This document shows positions 1 through 6,755 of a stretch of 7,030 nucleotides of DNA, piece by piece. The notes beneath the pieces are model-generated. The model had not been told where the DNA came from and did no database searches. It saw nothing but the letters and a program-made list of their open reading frames with translations. The position numbers and the translations under genes are program-made. This DNA is from an uncultured Candidatus Altimarinota bacterium (GTDB lineage Bacteria; Patescibacteriota; Gracilibacteria; BD1-5; UBA6164). The DNA lies in assembly GCA_937864995.1 (NCBI GenBank), contig CALMDL010000294.1, forward strand, positions 1-7,030, read 5' to 3'. Every line of letters starts with the position of its first letter. Within the stretch, counting starts at the first letter, position 1.

Positions 1-441
1 ATTGATGATATCGTAAATATATCAAAAGTTTTTAGTCTTTGAGCAAATGATTATATAATAAAACCTTTTAGGTTTGAAGAGCTAGAAGTAAGGGTATTAA
101 AATGGTTTAAAAGTAATTTTTTAAAATTAGACAATTTAAATAATAATAATATTTTTTATAATTGATTGTTATATGATATAGAAAAAAATGAGTTTTATTT
201 TAATTGAACAAATTTAGTTCTAACAAAAAAAACTAAATATTTATTATCTATTTTTCTTTTTAATAAAGAAAAATTTTTATCTATAGATTTCATTGATAAT
301 AAATTATTATGAAATCATGATAGTTTTAAATGTAAAAATATAAGGATATATATTTATAGACTTAGACAGTCACTTAAAATTATATGAATTGATATTTGGA
401 TAAAAAATATTAGATGAGAGTGATATATTTTTAAAAAATAG
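1..441 (+). CDS. OmpR/PhoB-family response regulator, C-terminal part (5' end outside the window)
   Basis: The frame is open from base 1 to TAG at 439-441, giving 146 residues, if UGA is read as Gly. Fragment residues 11-23 read FSLGANDYIIKPF. This is the end of a receiver domain, with the conserved Lys-Pro at 21-22 and the GA-D-Y block before it; the phosphoacceptor Asp lies upstream of the window. An Asn-rich linker (47-50) leads to a winged-helix DNA-binding domain at about 55-146. It shows the LTKKTKYLL stretch, the recognition-helix region KNIRIYIYRLRQSL, and the terminal hairpin IKNIRGEGYIF typical of Trans_reg_C. Seven of seven visible glycines are UGA codons. In this family phosphorylation by a sensor kinase promotes DNA binding at target promoters. 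The partner kinase and targets are not visible. The next gene begins 46 bases downstream behind its own -10 element. Confidence 0.93.
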
Positions 442-445
442 ATTT

Positions 446-463
446 TTATGATATAATGTTTTA
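446..463 (+). promoter_or_regulatory. Probable promoter of the CYTH gene (extended -10)
   Basis: A perfect -10 hexamer TATAAT lies at 452-457, preceded by TG at 449-450 (extended -10). It sits just after the stop of the response regulator and 30 bases before the ATG at 488. No good -35 element is seen; the T-rich run at 429-434 is the nearest candidate. No Shine-Dalgarno sequence lies between it and the start. Such hexamers are common by chance in AT-rich DNA, so the support is the position and the extended TG. Confidence 0.45.
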
Positions 464-487
464 TATATTAAAAATAAAATTTTATAA

Positions 488-1039
488 ATGCTAGAAAAAG
501 AAATAAAAATACTTGATATAAACAAAGATGAAATTATTAAAAAATTAATTAGTCTTTGAGCAGTAGAGACTTTTTCATGATTTATTCATGATATATATTA
601 TGATTTTGTAGATTGAGATTGTAATAAATTAGAAGATAATAAAAGACTTTTTAGAGTAAGACAAAAATGAGAAATACATCTTTACACTATAAAAAGAAAG
701 AGAAATAAGTCTTGTGAAGGTTGAGAAGATTGATTAAAAGTTGCAGATGAATGAGAAAATACTATAACTGATGTAGATAGTTTTAAAAAAGTATTAGAAA
801 AATATGGTATGACTCAAACTAGAGAAAAGAAAAAACATAGAACTTCTTATAGATTAAATGAAATTGAATTTGATATTGATGAATATGACTCTATTCCACC
901 ACTTTTAGAAATAGAAGCAAAAACTAAAAAAGAAATTAAAGAATATATAAAAATACTCTGATTAGAAAATCATATACAAAAAGATTTTTGATCTAGAAAA
1001 TTATTTGAATATTATGGTTTAGAATATTCTTACTTATAA
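488..1039 (+). CDS. CYTH-domain protein (CyaB / thiamine-triphosphatase-like, triphosphate tunnel fold)
   Basis: This is a 183-residue protein from ATG to TAA, continuous with UGA as Gly (9 of 12 glycines are UGA). The N-terminus carries the family signature ExExK as E3-K-E5-I-K7. Further charged positions expected to line the tunnel follow: R57 and R59 (FRVRQKG), K69 in YTIKRKR, a basic cluster at 113-118 (EKKKHR), E127/D129/D132 in EIEFDIDEYDS, and E141/E143 in LLEIEA. The end has KDFGSRKLF. Known CYTH proteins bind triphosphates with divalent metal and act as class IV adenylyl cyclases, thiamine triphosphatases or tripolyphosphatases. The sequence does not tell which activity this one has. 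The length suits a single stand-alone CYTH domain, with no signal peptide or membrane segment, so it is probably cytosolic. It has its own promoter candidate and terminator and converges on a VTC-domain gene of the same superfamily. Confidence 0.9.
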
Positions 1040-1066
1040 AAAATGTACTTTTAAAGTACATTTTTT
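1038..1066 (+). terminator. Intrinsic terminator of the CYTH gene
   Basis: The arms AAAAAATGTACTTT and AAAGTACATTTTTT form a near-perfect inverted repeat starting within the stop codon of the CYTH gene and ending in six T. The core pairing is 1044-1051 with 1053-1060, and the A and T runs extend it, so the real loop must open by a few bases. It is the first of two hairpins between the convergent genes and is placed to stop plus-strand transcription. Confidence 0.75.
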
Positions 1067-1073
1067 AAATTTA

Positions 1074-1119
1074 AATAACAAAAAAAGTAATCGCTTAAGC
1101 GATTACTTTTTTTGTTATT
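1074..1119. terminator. Perfect 46-base palindrome, bidirectional terminator overlapping the VTC stop codon
   Basis: Bases 1074-1096 are the exact reverse complement of 1097-1119. The centre is GCTTAAGC, each arm carries a run of seven A or T, and the core GTAATCGC is the most GC-rich part. It can serve as a terminator on either strand. On the minus strand its entire 5' arm is coding: it specifies the last seven residues of the VTC-domain protein (ITKKVIA), whose stop codon (1095-1097) lies at the apex of the hairpin. On the plus strand it backs up the CYTH terminator just before it. Confidence 0.85.
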
Positions 1120-1976
1120 GTTGTTGTTTTTTGGGTAGTTCTAGAATTTTTTGTTACAGATTTTAGAGAAGTAATTCTATTTGTATTTTTAATAGTTTCC
1201 ATTCTAATTTCTTTAATTTTTTCCATAGTTTCTTTAAATGTATCAAATTTTTCTGCAAGACCAGAATATACAACTCAAAGAGAATATTTACTACAGCTAG
1301 AAGCTTTTTCAATTTTATTTTTTTTCATTATATTACAGATATCACAATCTTCTTTCATACTTTTACTTTCAACAATTACTAGATTTTTTAAATCAATTGT
1401 TTCAGCATATTTTTTTCTTAAATCAGTAGCTTTAATATCAAAATCAATAGTTAATCTTTCATCTCAAGATTTACTTACCATAGTAATTCTTTTGTAAGTA
1501 GTTTTAATTGCAGGTGAAATATCTGGTGCTTTTTCTCCACCATAAACACTTTGCCATACTCAATCAAAAAATCTTTTTTTACCTCTAGTCATAAACCCAT
1601 GTTCTGAAGCAGGGAATTCATATCTATATTTATTTGTAACTCATGCATTTTTTTGTTTATATTCAAAAAATGCAATATTTGAATCTACATAATATCTAGT
1701 TCTTACCTTTGTTCTTGATTCTAATTTATTTTGATGTTGATTATAAAATAAATAATCAGCAGTATCCATATAAACATTGTCATAATTAAATACTTTTTTA
1801 CCATCAATTTCAAGTACATTAAAATTATCTTTTAGTTCATCTAAAATTGTTGAAAATTGTTTAGAATTTAATAAAAATTTTCTATCAATTCTTTTTAAAA
1901 AGCTAGCAGTAGCATTTAATTGATTAAGAGTTATAGATTTAAAATTTTTAAGTTTTGTACTATATTTTACTGGCAT
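1095..1976 (-). CDS. VTC-domain (polyphosphate polymerase-like) protein
   Basis: Read with UGA as Gly this is a 293-residue protein from ATG at 1976 to TAA at 1095. It matches the VTC domain, the triphosphate-tunnel catalytic domain of the yeast Vtc4 polyphosphate polymerase. The motifs occur in order: R32-K33-F (DRKFLL), VYMDTADYLFYNQH at 68-81, the basic strand TKVRTRYY at 89-96, FFEYK at 103-107, R118-Y-E, DERLTIDFDI at 172-181, VESK at 202-205, and CSKYSLG at 228-234, matching the family's conserved SKY block. By analogy it would build polyP from ATP. There is no SPX domain and no membrane segment, so it is probably cytosolic and cannot translocate polyP alone. About the last 30 residues form a Thr/Lys/Arg-rich tail outside the domain. 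It lies downstream of a Pit phosphate transporter with a 90-base gap that holds its own promoter. Hydrolysis of polyP or another triphosphate is an alternative. Confidence 0.88.
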
Positions 1977-2027
1977 ATTGTAAATAATTATATATTAATT
2001 TTGTTTTTGTTTTTTTGTTATATATTT

Positions 2028-2056
2028 ATTTTATCACAATTTTTTTTATAGGTCAA
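2028..2056 (-). promoter_or_regulatory. Promoter of the VTC-domain gene
   Basis: On the minus strand, TTGACC (2056-2051) is followed after exactly 17 bases by TAAAAT (2033-2028), with TG one base ahead of the -10 (extended -10). This is the best sigma70-type promoter in the window. It starts 10 bases after the stop codon of the Pit gene and predicts a leader of about 45 bases before the ATG at 1976. The leader contains only A/T-rich sequence with a CAAAAAAACAAAAACAAAA stretch and no Shine-Dalgarno site. It would let the VTC gene be expressed separately from the transporter. Confidence 0.65.
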
Positions 2057-2066
2057 AAAAATGACA

Positions 2067-3458
2067 TTAAAATTGCATTAAAATTATGTAAGTTATTGCT
2101 GCAATTGCTCAGGCAATTGGTAGAGTTACAACCCATGATAATAAAATTCATTTCATCATAGATTTATCAATAACTTCTTTATCTTCTCATTTTTTACTAC
2201 TTAAGTATTGTCTAAATAGTCATATCCCAAATATTGCTCCTAATGCAATTTGAGTAGAAGAAACAGGTAATCATAGTGCAGATGCTAAAAGAACAGTAGC
2301 TGCAGCAGATAGAGCAACACAAAATGCTCTTATTTGATCTAATTTTGTAATTTCATTTCAAACTGTTTTAATCAATCTAGCACCAAATATAGCTAATCAC
2401 ATTGATAAAAATACAGCACCAATCATCATTATCCATAATGGAACTCAAGCAGCTTTAGCTATTTCAGCACCACCATTTTTTATTGTTTCATTAATTGCAG
2501 CAAGAGGACCAATTGCATTTGCAACATCATTTGATCAATGTGCAAAAGAAAGAAGTGCAACTGCAAAAATTAAAGGGACATTAAATAAAGTATTTATAAA
2601 TTCTTTATCATCTTTAAAAAATGATTTTTTATGTTTTTTATACATTACTATAAGTATCATATATGATGCTACTCAAATAAGTAATCATAAAAATATTGCA
2701 TTTGTAGGATTAATTATATTGTGTAAAAATTCATTTGAACTTAAAATTGGTTTTAATCATTTTAAAAGTAAATAAATTGAAAATATCATCATCATTATTC
2801 AAACATATATTGGAACCCAATGTTTTGCTGCTTCTCATCTTTCATCTCTTTTTAATATTGTTTTTCTAATAGAAATAAAAATTAAAACAGAAATTATTCA
2901 TCACATTATAAGTGATATAACCCAACTTGAAGCTATTTCTCATATTTTTCACCATTTCACAATTGATGGTCATGCAGCAGCAAGTCATGCTCATATTAAC
3001 CCTCAAACTATAGAATTTGTTGTAGATATTGGAGCTTTAAAGAATGTAGCTACATTTATCCATAATGCAGCACCAAGTAAAGTAGCTAACATTATATTTA
3101 TAAATTCTTTTGAACTTCAAATCATTTCTTTGTTTATAATTCATGATTTAATTGTATCAACTACATCTCAACCTGCAATTAATGCTCATGCAGCTTCAAA
3201 AATTACAGCTATTAATAATGCTCCTCATATTGTTAGTGCTTTTGATCAAACTGCAGGTCACATATTGTTTGCAATATCATTTGCTCATAAATTTAGAGCC
3301 ATATAAATAGCAAATATTGTTGCTATTAATAAATATAAATATGTATTTCCTCATTGAAAGAAATATACATAAGATACTCATAATATAATAGAAAATCATA
3401 ATATTAAATATTTTATAGATTGAATATATCTATCTTTTATACTTATAACTATTTTCAT
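2067..3458 (-). CDS. pit: Inorganic phosphate transporter, Pit/PHO4 family
   Basis: This is a full-length protein of 463 residues, from ATG at 3458 to TAA at 2067, when UGA is Gly. It has the family's two-fold inverted repeat. The first half carries GANDIANNMGPAVGSKAL at 58-74, the DTIKSGII segment at 101-108, and APISTTNSIVGGLIGAGL at 142-159. The second half carries FAHGSNDVANAIGPLAA at 305-321, LSAAATVLLASALGLPVSSTQ at 383-403 and ALGAIFGIG at 405-413. About ten or more hydrophobic segments mark it as an inner-membrane protein, with a charged loop at 275-287 between the halves. Pit proteins import phosphate (as metal-phosphate) driven by the proton or sodium gradient. The ATG is supported by an in-frame TAG 27 bases upstream at 3488-3486. 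The gene downstream is a VTC-domain polyphosphate polymerase homologue, which would use the imported phosphate indirectly. Ordinary codon 25 usage gives no sign of recent transfer. Confidence 0.96.
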
Positions 3459-3488
3459 AAATAATGTTTTTAAAGTAATAATAAGCTA

Positions 3489-3517
3489 ATTCTAGCATTT
3501 ATTTTTTTAAAAAACAA
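3489..3517 (-). promoter_or_regulatory. Probable promoter of the Pit gene
   Basis: On the minus strand TTGTTT (3517-3512) and TAGAAT (3494-3489) are separated by 17 bases, and the -10 is preceded by TG plus one base (extended -10). It predicts a leader of about 24 bases before the ATG at 3458. The -35 lies inside the T-rich tail of the murG terminator, so termination of murG and initiation of pit share bases. Confidence 0.55.
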
Positions 3518-3559
3518 AAAAAAATGTTAGTAGAATTTATTTTTCTACTAGACATTTTT
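3511..3559 (-). terminator. Intrinsic terminator of murG
   Basis: Reading the minus strand, 3559-3552 pairs with 3527-3520 and 3550-3543 pairs with 3535-3528 (TAGTAGAA with TTCTACTA), with a single bulged C and a 7-base loop. A long T-rich tract follows the 3' arm. It begins 22 bases after the murG stop and separates murG from the Pit gene. Confidence 0.8.
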
Positions 3560-3580
3560 AAAAAATATTTTTTATTTTAA

Positions 3581-4678
3581 TTATTCTTCAATATCTTCTA
3601 TATCATCATCAATTTCACTAGAAATTTCTTTTTCTATAATTTGAAGTGGTTTAAAAAATCAATTTAGATTTAAAGAAGCTTTTCTTAAATTTTTGTATTT
3701 TTGGAGTTTTTTATATATTTCAACTTCTAAATCATCACTTTCTTCTATTACATCACTTCAAAATTTTTCATTAAAATAATATGCATTTTTCTTTTGATGA
3801 TCTCAAGCACTTAATTCTAAAGGGACTATTATAGAGTGAACTCAAAACATATTTAATTCCCATAAACTTGTTGCTCATCATCTTGTTATTGCAATATCTG
3901 TTTGTTTAAGTATTTTTCCAAGTCTTTTTTGAGTGACGAAATCATGAACTAATATATTTTTATATTGTTTAAAATCTTCTCTAAAATGCATATTTTTATC
4001 TCACAATATTACTTGAAAATCTATATCTTCTATATGATTTAACACATTCAACATAGCTTCAAATATAGTTGTTGATCATTGAGAGCCTGCCATTATTATA
4101 ACTGACAATCTTTCATTTTGTTCTATTTCAAGATTTTCTATATTATCAAGCAATTCAGGATTTAAAATTTGTCCTGTTAAAATATGTTTTTCAGAACCAG
4201 ATTCAGTTTTTTTGTTTGGAAAAGTATAAAAAACTTTAGTTGCAAGTAATCAAATAAATTTATTTGTAATTCATCAAACTGTATCAGATTCATGAATGTA
4301 TATTTCTTTTTTTAAAAAAAATGCAGCTATACAAAGTGGAACAGCAACATATCATCACTTACTAAAAACTATATCAATATGATGTTTTTTTATATAATAC
4401 ATTCAAAAAACTATTCAACTTAGATTTTTTAATGGTTCATAAAAATTTCTTAAGTCAAAATATCTTCTTAATTTTCAAGCAGGTACATCGATAAATTTGA
4501 TTTTATTTTTGTTTGCAGTTTCTTCTTCTAAAGAATCTCTTTCTCAAACCCATACAAAATCGTATTTTTTTTCTTCTTTAAAGTAATTAAAAACTGATAA
4601 AAGAGGGAATATATGTCCTCCTGTCGATCATCAGGTAAGTGCTATTACTTTTTTTTCTTTATGTCTTAAATGAGTCAT
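3581..4678 (-). CDS. murG: UDP-N-acetylglucosamine--N-acetylmuramyl-(pentapeptide) pyrophosphoryl-undecaprenol GlcNAc transferase
   Basis: This protein of 365 residues (ATG 4678 to TAA 3581) has the usual length for MurG, a GT-B fold glycosyltransferase at the cytoplasmic face of the membrane. It adds GlcNAc to lipid I to make lipid II. Motifs occur in order: GGSTGGH at 16-22 (glycine-rich loop), VFSKGGYVAVP at 104-114, IHESDTVGGITN at 128-139 (the usual HExN/D block), AGSQGSTTIFEA at 197-208, RGGATSLWEL at 266-275 and AGDHQKKNA at 291-299, the UDP-sugar-binding His-Gln and Asn. Many of the motif glycines are UGA. The C-terminal 30 residues are acidic (EISSEIDDDIEDIEE) and look dispensable. 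The PAP2 phosphatase upstream recycles the same lipid carrier; the gap between them is 55 bases and holds a possible promoter. No Shine-Dalgarno site precedes the ATG. Confidence 0.96.
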
Positions 4679-4704
4679 TTAAAAATTTTATTATTAATGT
4701 AAAA

Positions 4705-4732
4705 ATTATATATAAAAATGTTTAAAAACCAA
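4705..4732 (-). promoter_or_regulatory. Possible promoter of murG
   Basis: On the minus strand TATAAT (4710-4705) is preceded at 16 bases by a weak -35, TTGGTT (4732-4727). It lies entirely in the 55-base gap after the PAP2 gene and would give a leader of about 20 bases before the ATG at 4678. The region is so AT-rich that the match could be fortuitous, and murG could also be read through from the PAP2 gene. Confidence 0.4.
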
Positions 4733-4733
4733 A

Positions 4734-5321
4734 CTACATTTTTATAAATTTTAATAATTTTAATAATAGATTATTAAAATTGTTTATGTATTTACATTTG
4801 TTTAATATTTTAAAAGATATAAATGCAGAAGATATTCAAATAATACTTCAAACAACTATATCAAATGGCCAATGAACTCATACAATTACTCTAGATAAAT
4901 TCATTAAAATAACAGGAATTAAAAATATTGCTCAGATTTTTTTGTAATTAGCTAAAAATAAAGCAGTTAAAAATGCCATACTAACTCAAGCATGATCAGA
5001 AGGAAATGAAGCATCAGGTATATGTTCTAAAAGTAATTTACCAACTCATTCTAAAACTGTTTCCGGTCTTTCTAAGTGAACAAAACTTTGAATAATTAAA
5101 TTGATAATTATTGCAATTACACAAGAATAAAAAATAAAAAGTAAATTTTTTTTTGCATCAATATTTTTTTCTTTAAATGTGTAATATAACCAAGCAAAAA
5201 CTAAAAAAAGTGGTAAAAAGAAAATTGGTCAATCAGCAAAACATAATGCTATATTTTCAATTATTTTATTATCCATTAATGAATTTAGATAAATCAGTAA
5301 ATTTTGGTTTATTTCTTGCAT
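4734..5321 (-). CDS. PAP2-family membrane phosphatase, probable undecaprenyl-diphosphatase (BcrC type)
   Basis: This protein of 195 residues (ATG 5321 to TAG 4734) has about five or six hydrophobic helices, including 24-47, 60-82, 113-127 and 131-142. The PAP2 phosphatase motifs are present: a first motif ending R85-P86 (HLERPE), PSDH at 107-110 in ASFPSDHAG, and S143-R144...H150...D154 (SRVIVGVHWPFD). The nucleophile His150 and the acid/base His110 are both present. The Lys that often opens motif 1 is Gln78 here. BcrC-type enzymes dephosphorylate undecaprenyl diphosphate on the outer face of the membrane, recycling the carrier used by MraY and MurG. The neighbouring murG makes that role more likely than phosphatidylglycerophosphatase or another PAP2 activity. 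The short basic C-terminal tail after 172 (KILNKCKYINNFNN...) is probably cytoplasmic. Confidence 0.85.
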
Positions 5322-5350
5322 TTTTAAGAATAATTAAGAATTAATTTTAC

Positions 5351-5381
5351 ATTATATTATTTAACTTATAAAAAATAACAA
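5351..5381 (-). promoter_or_regulatory. Possible promoter of the PAP2 gene
   Basis: On the minus strand a perfect -10 hexamer TATAAT lies at 5356-5351, 29 bases before the ATG at 5321. The best -35 is TTGTTA at 5381-5376, with a long 19-base spacer. It sits in the 128-base divergent region shared with the HisRS-like gene. The only other content of that region is the opposing promoter and AT-rich sequence. Confidence 0.4.
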
Positions 5382-5410
5382 AAAAATTTTTCTTTTTAAG
5401 TAAAATCATT

Positions 5411-5416
5411 TATAAT
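5411..5416 (+). promoter_or_regulatory. Possible -10 element of the HisRS-like gene
   Basis: A perfect TATAAT hexamer lies 33 bases ahead of the ATG at 5450, in the divergent intergenic region. The T-rich sequence 16-17 bases upstream (about 5388-5394) is a poor -35. No Shine-Dalgarno site lies between it and the start codon. Confidence 0.4.
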
Positions 5417-5449
5417 GAAAATCTAGATATAAAAATAACTAAAACTTGT

Positions 5450-6724
5450 ATGAATTTATATAGTCCCATTGATTGAACTTTTGATATATTACCTGAACAC
5501 AACAAATATTTAACTTTTTTAAAAAAGGTTTTTCGTCATGAATTTAGAAAAAACTGATTTAGAAGAATTAGTACTCCATTATTAGAAAAAAGAGAATTTA
5601 TTGAAAAAGCATTTTTAGTTAATGATTCTATTATAAAAGAATGAGATTTTGATTTATGTCAAAATCCATCTTTATCTATTTTGAGAGCATATCTTGAAAA
5701 TGATATGAAATGAGAAATACAACCTGTTTATTATTATTATATGTCTCAATATTATATTAAAGAAGCTAATTCAAATATAAAAGCTATGCAAGTAATTTGA
5801 GCAGAAATTATATGAGAAAATGATCCTATTTTGGATGCAATTCAACTTTATATGACATATACTGTTTTAAATAAAATTTGATTAAAAAATAAATTTATAG
5901 TGAAAATTAATTCTATATGAATAGAAAAAGAAAAGGCTAAATATAGAGAAGAATTACTTAGTTTTTATGAAAATAAAAAACATATTTTATCTTCAGAATC
6001 AATTTCTTTATTGGAAAACGATCCTATGCTTGTTTTAAACTCTATAAATGAAGATGAGATAATTTTAAATTCAAGTGCACCTTCTATTTCTGCTAAATTC
6101 TTGAAAAAAGATAGTAAAGAACATTATTCTAAATTTAAAGCATATTTAGATTTACTTGAAGTTCCATATAAAGAAGACCATACATTGGTATGAGAAAATA
6201 ATTTTCAAACAAATTCTATTTGGAAATTTATATCAAATACATGAAAAATAATATGAAAAGGTTCTAGATATAATGCATTATCAAAATCTATAGGTGAATT
6301 AAAAGAAGTACCAGCAGTTTGATTTTATGTTGATACAAGTGTTTTAATTGATTTACTTAAAGAAAATAATATTGAATTAAAAAATAAAGATAAAATTGAT
6401 TTATTTTTTGTTCAATTATGAGATGAAGCAAAATCAGTTGTATTACCACTTTCTTTAAAAGCAAGAGAAGCTGGTATAAATACAGTAGTTTCACTTTGAA
6501 CTCCTTCTATGAAAGAGCAAATGTTAAAAGCAGGTAGGTCATGAGCTAGATATGTAGTTATGGTATGAATAATGGAAGCAAGAAATGGTATATTTCAAGT
6601 AAGAGATATGTTTGATTGAACACAAAGTGAAGTTAAAAAAGAAGAATTAATTGAATATATTATAAGTAAAATTTGAAAAGATAACCTAGATTTTTATTCT
6701 CCTGAAAGAGATCTTATGATGTAA
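5450..6724 (+). CDS. Histidyl-tRNA synthetase-like protein lacking catalytic motifs
   Basis: This protein of 424 residues (ATG 5450 to TAA 6724) is continuous with UGA as Gly (18 of 23 glycines are UGA). It aligns end to end with HisRS: GTFDILP at 9-15, FRRISTPLLE at 37-46 (motif 1), VIGAEIIGENDPILDAI at 115-131, INSIG at 153-157, AP at 210-211, EVPAVGFYVD at 286-295, and a well-kept anticodon-binding domain at 316-405 (LGDEA, GARYVVMVG, RNGIFQVRDMFDG). The active site is gone. The RPEGT loop appears deleted around residue 78. The motif 2 FRxERP segment is replaced by QYYIKE (100-105). RGLDYYT is replaced by LVGENNFQTNS (246-256), and the GGGRYD loop reads KGSRYN (270-275). It is therefore probably not an aminoacylating enzyme. 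HisZ also lacks activity, but HisZ lacks the anticodon domain that is best preserved here. A degenerate but essential HisRS or a tRNA-binding paralogue are the options. Confidence 0.85.
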
Positions 6725-6755
6725 AAAAACACCTAATTAATTAGGTGTTTTTTTT
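6723..6755. terminator. Bidirectional terminator between convergent genes
   Basis: Bases 6723-6754 form a perfect 32-base palindrome centred on CCTAATTAATTAGG, with seven A on one side and a T run on the other. It therefore works as an intrinsic terminator on both strands. It fills the whole 29-base space between the stop of the HisRS-like gene (6722-6724) and the stop of the minus-strand gene (6754-6756), and its ends overlap both stop codons. Confidence 0.9.

Noticed and set aside
1641..1976. A 111-residue reading frame as a complete small protein
   Set aside because: It ends at a UGA that is sense (Gly112) here. It is only the N-terminal part of the 293-residue VTC-domain protein.
4714..4743. 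Terminator hairpin after the PAP2 gene
   Set aside because: The arms (4714-4721 with 4736-4743) pair over only 8 mostly A-T bases with a 14-base loop and no clean T run. It is too weak to call.
5322..5449. Regulatory RNA or riboswitch in the divergent region
   Set aside because: The 128 bases are nearly pure A/T with no strong stem beyond chance. Only promoter-like hexamers stand out.
6011..6193. A 60-residue reading frame starting at TTG
   Set aside because: It lies in frame inside the HisRS-like gene and is bounded by sense UGA at its end. It is a fragment of that gene.
5450..6724. HisZ, the ATP phosphoribosyltransferase regulatory subunit
   Set aside because: HisZ normally lacks the C-terminal anticodon-binding domain, which is the best preserved part here, and no histidine-biosynthesis gene is adjacent.
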